Below are positions 61,321 through 64,000 of a stretch of 64,000 bases of DNA, piece after piece. Below the pieces are notes generated by a model. It searched no databases, was not told the origin of the DNA, and worked only from the letters and a program-made list of their open reading frames with translations. Both the position numbers and the translations under genes were made by a program. The stretch's first letter is position 1. Each line of letters opens with the position of its first letter. Origin of the DNA: Aliivibrio sp. EL58 (GTDB lineage: Bacteria > Pseudomonadota > Gammaproteobacteria > Enterobacterales > Vibrionaceae); NCBI RefSeq assembly GCF_900312675.1, contig NZ_OMPC01000001.1, positions 1,037,633 to 1,101,632 of the forward strand, given 5' to 3'.

Positions 61321-62625
61321 ATGCCAAGTAGAAAGAAAACAAACGAAATTTTCAGTGAAATGCGTATCTTCTTTAAGATCTTAGCTGTTGTCTTATGTGT
61401 GTTTTTTGCTTGTTATTTTTTATTTAATACAGTGTCTTTAGCGCGGCTTGAACGGGCAGTAGTTAATGACTATAAAAGTATTTATTCGATCAGTCGTCGT
61501 TTTTCATCTTACTATAATAATGTTGATTCAGTTTCATTAGAAAAAGGTCGCTATTATAAAAACGGTGTTGATATCGTGGTAAATAGTGACACTAATGTGA
61601 AAGTGCTTTCTATTGGTATCAAAAAATTACGTACTGAGTTAGAGAAGTTGATTGGTGATAATTTATGGACTATCGCAGTGTTTCAAAACCCATCGAAATA
61701 TGTCCATTTTGATCCTTTACGAAAAAACTACGAAATGTTTTATCAAGAAGGGAATAAGGATGTAATTGAAGATATTGTTGATAAAGAAAGTCTTAGGGCT
61801 ACGTATCAATCATTCTATGGATGTAATTTAAAATTAACGGAAAAGTATAAAGAAGATGAAACACACGAACTTATCCGTTCAATGTTCTATCCTATCTATA
61901 ATAAAAAGCATTTAGATTCCTTACTTGTGGTTGATATTAAAGCCTCTTTACTTTACGACAAAGTGACTAAATTTAACAAGGAATACAACACGGTTATTAA
62001 CTGGCAAGGTAGTAACACTTATCAGAAATCAATGTATTTACCTTGTTCTGAGCAGGATGAGATCACCCTCGGAATAGGTTTTGTAGATGTGTTCAAAGAA
62101 ATCCTCATTCCATCTATATTGTTTGCATTAAGCTTTTTCTTTTTACGAGTGAATTATAATCGACGTAAATATTTATTGCAGTTTGATCGTATGACGGGTT
62201 TTTATCGCCGTGACTTTTATGAAAAACGACTTAAAAGAATGAGAACGCACGCTCTATTGATTATCGATATCGATCATTTTAAACGCATTAATGATACGTA
62301 TGGGCATAAAAAAGGCGATGATGTTATTCAAGAGATTGCTGAGCGCATTTTAGGTACTATTCGCCGAAAAGACGCTGCAATAAGATGGGGTGGCGAAGAG
62401 TTTTTGATCACATTCAAGTCACTAAGCTATGAACAGTTAGAAGTTAAAGCTGAAAACATCAGAGCTGCGATTGAAAAAGAACTCGTTAAAAAGTTAGCAA
62501 TTACGGTATCAATTGGTGGTGTTGTTGACGCAGATATGTCGTTTTCTGAAGCCTATAAACTTGCTGATTCAGCATTATATTTATCTAAAGAAAATGGTAG
62601 AAATAGAGTCACAATGGCAGATTAA
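61321..62625 (+). CDS. Membrane-bound diguanylate cyclase (GGEEF)
   Basis: A 434-residue protein. Membrane helix at about 17-39, periplasmic sensor region about 40-255 without a recognised family, second membrane helix at about 258-277 (ILIPSILFALSFFFL), then a GGDEF domain. Active-site GGEEF is at 357-361 (IRWGGEEFLITF), preceded by the intact product-inhibition site RRKD (RxxD). LLIIDIDHFKRINDTYGH is the metal strand. It should make c-di-GMP in response to an external cue. The ATG has GAGAAG close upstream. Single-gene unit. Confidence 0.92.
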   Translation: MPSRKKTNEIFSEMRIFFKILAVVLCVFFACYFLFNTVSLARLERAVVNDYKSIYSISRRFSSYYNNVDSVSLEKGRYYKNGVDIVVNSDTNVKVLSIGIKKLRTELEKLIGDNLWTIAVFQNPSKYVHFDPLRKNYEMFYQEGNKDVIEDIVDKESLRATYQSFYGCNLKLTEKYKEDETHELIRSMFYPIYNKKHLDSLLVVDIKASLLYDKVTKFNKEYNTVINWQGSNTYQKSMYLPCSEQDEITLGIGFVDVFKEILIPSILFALSFFFLRVNYNRRKYLLQFDRMTGFYRRDFYEKRLKRMRTHALLIIDIDHFKRINDTYGHKKGDDVIQEIAERILGTIRRKDAAIRWGGEEFLITFKSLSYEQLEVKAENIRAAIEKELVKKLAITVSIGGVVDADMSFSEAYKLADSALYLSKENGRNRVTMAD

Positions 62626-62735
62626 CCACCTGGGGTTTGGCTAAGGAGTTAACTTGTGTTTCGGACTGTGCCAAAATGCTCTTAATGGATATGTATCGTT
62701 TTAATTGAATTTAAATAGGAATAGGTAGAGTGAAT

Positions 62736-63392
62736 ATGAAGCATGAGATCATTAGCGATTTAGAAAACCGTTATACAACTAAGAAATACGATCCGAGCAA
62801 GAAAGTATCGGCAGATGATCTTGCGGTATTACTTGAGGCGTTACGATTATCAGCTTCATCCATTAACTCTCAGCCATGGAAGTTTGTGGTAATCGAGTCT
62901 GATAAAGCCAAGCAGCGTATGCATGATTCCTTTGCCAATATGCATCAGTTTAATCAGCCTCATATCAAAGCGTGTTCTCATGTGATCTTGTTTGCACATA
63001 AATTAAAATACACTCGTGATGATTATGAAGTGGTTTTAAATAAAGCCGTTGCCGATACTCGTATTACAGAAGAACAAAAAGAAGCCGCATTTGGTTCATT
63101 TAAATTCGTAGAGTTAAATTGTGATGAAGAAGGCCAACATAAAGCGTGGACGAAGCCACAAGCCTATTTAGCTTTAGGTAATGCACTGCATACGTTGGCT
63201 CGTTTAAAGATAGATTCAACCACGATGGAAGGGGTTGATAGCCAGTTATTAGGTGAAATTTTTGCTGATGAATTAGCTGGATATGAGTGTCATGTTGCTT
63301 TAGCGATTGGTTATCATCATATAAGTGAAGATTATAATGCCTCTTTACCTAAGTCTCGCAAAGCATTTGAAGATGTGATTACGATTCTTTAG
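62736..63392 (+). CDS. NfsB-type nitroreductase / NAD(P)H:flavin oxidoreductase (FRase I-like)
   Basis: A 218-residue FMN enzyme. ENRYTTKKYDPSKKV, RLSASSINSQPWKFVVIESD (FMN-binding), KPQAYLALGNALHTLARL and GYECHVALAIGYH match the NfsB/FRase I family. The sequence and the length are very like those I remember for FRase I of A. fischeri, the major flavin reductase that can supply FMNH2 to luciferase; I cannot align them here. The ATG at 62736 gives the family N-terminus; a GTG two codons upstream is possible. Confidence 0.9.
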   Translation: MKHEIISDLENRYTTKKYDPSKKVSADDLAVLLEALRLSASSINSQPWKFVVIESDKAKQRMHDSFANMHQFNQPHIKACSHVILFAHKLKYTRDDYEVVLNKAVADTRITEEQKEAAFGSFKFVELNCDEEGQHKAWTKPQAYLALGNALHTLARLKIDSTTMEGVDSQLLGEIFADELAGYECHVALAIGYHHISEDYNASLPKSRKAFEDVITIL

Positions 63393-63415
63393 ATTCTTAT
63401 TGTTTTGGGATAAAG

Positions 63416-63443
63416 AAAAGCCAGCGTGATAGCTGGCTTTTTG
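63416..63443. terminator. Bidirectional terminator between the nitroreductase and the right-edge gene
   Basis: The ten-base stem AAAAGCCAGC / GCTGGCTTTT has a six-base loop, with T run and A run at either side. It stands between convergent genes. Confidence 0.88.
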
Positions 63444-63466
63444 TTTTTAAGGCTGTTTATTTAAGG

Positions 63467-64000
63467 TTAATAAACTTTTTTCACTGGCAGTTTACGCAAG
63501 GTGTCATAGTGTTGACCTACCATGTTAATGTAATCACCTGATTGGTATGCTTTAATCATCTCTAATGTTAGTGTCCAAGCAAATTGGTCCGCTTCATTTG
63601 CTCCAGTAAAGCCATCATACAGAGCGTAACTTGTAGAAAGAAGTGTCGCATCAAGGCTAGCATTTACGTACGCCATTGTATAATCAATGATAGAAATCAC
63701 ACTGCTGATACTATGCTCTTTACCTGTATTCGACGTTACAGTGCCCGCCTCTAAGTCATAAATAACATCAGGTTGAGATAGAACACCATTAATTACTGCG
63801 TTAAATATCTGATTATTCATACCATTGCTTAAATCAATCTCACCTGAGGCAATTTGTGCTTTATATGAATTAATAATCAATTCAATAAATGGCGCATCCA
63901 AAGCAAGAATAGGTGTATGGAATGTTGATTGAAAACCAGCAACGGGTTGCCACGCATTGAGAACATTCGTTAAGGTTTCAGATGACGTATTATCAAGGGC
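63467..64000 (-). CDS. 3' part of an unrecognised gene, cut by the right edge
   Basis: The frame is open from base 64000 (reading leftward) to the stop at 63467, so only the last 177 residues are visible. The internal TTG at 63901 is not a start. The visible part (starting ALDNTSSETLTNVLNAWQPV) is mildly acidic, has few charged clusters, lacks membrane helices and ends LRKLPVKKVY. It looks like the C-terminal part of a secreted or surface protein, possibly of the large Vibrio extracellular lipase type, but no family can be asserted. Confidence 0.6.
   Translation of the reverse strand, partial: ALDNTSSETLTNVLNAWQPVAGFQSTFHTPILALDAPFIELIINSYKAQIASGEIDLSNGMNNQIFNAVINGVLSQPDVIYDLEAGTVTSNTGKEHSISSVISIIDYTMAYVNASLDATLLSTSYALYDGFTGANEADQFAWTLTLEMIKAYQSGDYINMVGQHYDTLRKLPVKKVY

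Overview
The window looks like part of a chromosome of an Aliivibrio/Vibrio species, most likely A. fischeri or a close relative and probably the smaller chromosome. The grounds are the AT-rich sequence, the Vibrionaceae-type proteins (CheV, KtrAB, ArfA, cytochrome c', a GH19 chitinase), a nitroreductase that closely resembles the FRase I flavin reductase I remember from A. fischeri, and the gcvPH / XRE-gcvT arrangement. This is inference from remembered families; no database search was run. No prophage, CRISPR array, intact insertion sequence or rRNA operon was seen.

Layout. 1-5.6 kb: a truncated LysR regulator, an MFS transporter, small conserved proteins, a Gfo/Idh/MocA oxidoreductase and an NhaC-type antiporter. 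5.8-9.2 kb: a tRNA-Gly gene, then a two-gene operon of TPR proteins, one with an intact GGEEF diguanylate cyclase domain and one with a decayed copy. 9.2-12.6 kb: deoD with a transposase-like zinc-ribbon protein and a SorC-type regulator behind a well-formed CRP class II promoter. 12.7-14.8 kb: the potassium uptake pair ktrAB. 14.9-21.1 kb: an MscS channel, a cytochrome b561 / cytochrome c' pair, a Nudix hydrolase, an aldo/keto reductase, pyrC and arfA, whose stop codon lies in the loop of a strong hairpin. A second, near-identical tRNA-Gly locus follows at 21.2 kb, then a large multidomain chitinase.

25.4-43.0 kb is the most striking region: a self-contained glycosaminoglycan (hyaluronan/chondroitin-type) utilisation locus. 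Rightward run a porin-like barrel, two paralogous PL8 lyases (one with a plain signal peptide, one a lipoprotein) and an unrecognised tandem-repeat lipoprotein. Leftward run a DeoR-type regulator, a complete mannose-family PTS (IIB, IIC, IID, IIA), a GH105 unsaturated uronyl hydrolase, KduD, a YgjV-like membrane protein, an RpiB-family isomerase, KdgK, KDPG aldolase and a DUF2264 protein. The proposed route is cleavage outside or in the periplasm, porin, PTS uptake with phosphorylation, hydrolysis, then uronate catabolism to pyruvate and glyceraldehyde-3-phosphate. The regulatory region between the two arms holds inverted repeats and a CRP-like promoter.

43.1-64.0 kb: a patatin-like phospholipase with a C-terminal barrel, a DMT exporter, a PTS-EIIC/EAL fusion, the glycine cleavage genes gcvP and gcvH divergent from an XRE-cupin regulator and gcvT, a MaoC-like hydratase, cheV, ppiC, the purine salvage pair gsk and guaC, a periplasmic DsrE-like protein, a membrane diguanylate cyclase, the nitroreductase, and a gene cut by the right edge. 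Three intact c-di-GMP enzymes (two GGEEF, one EAL) plus one decayed GGDEF lie in the window.
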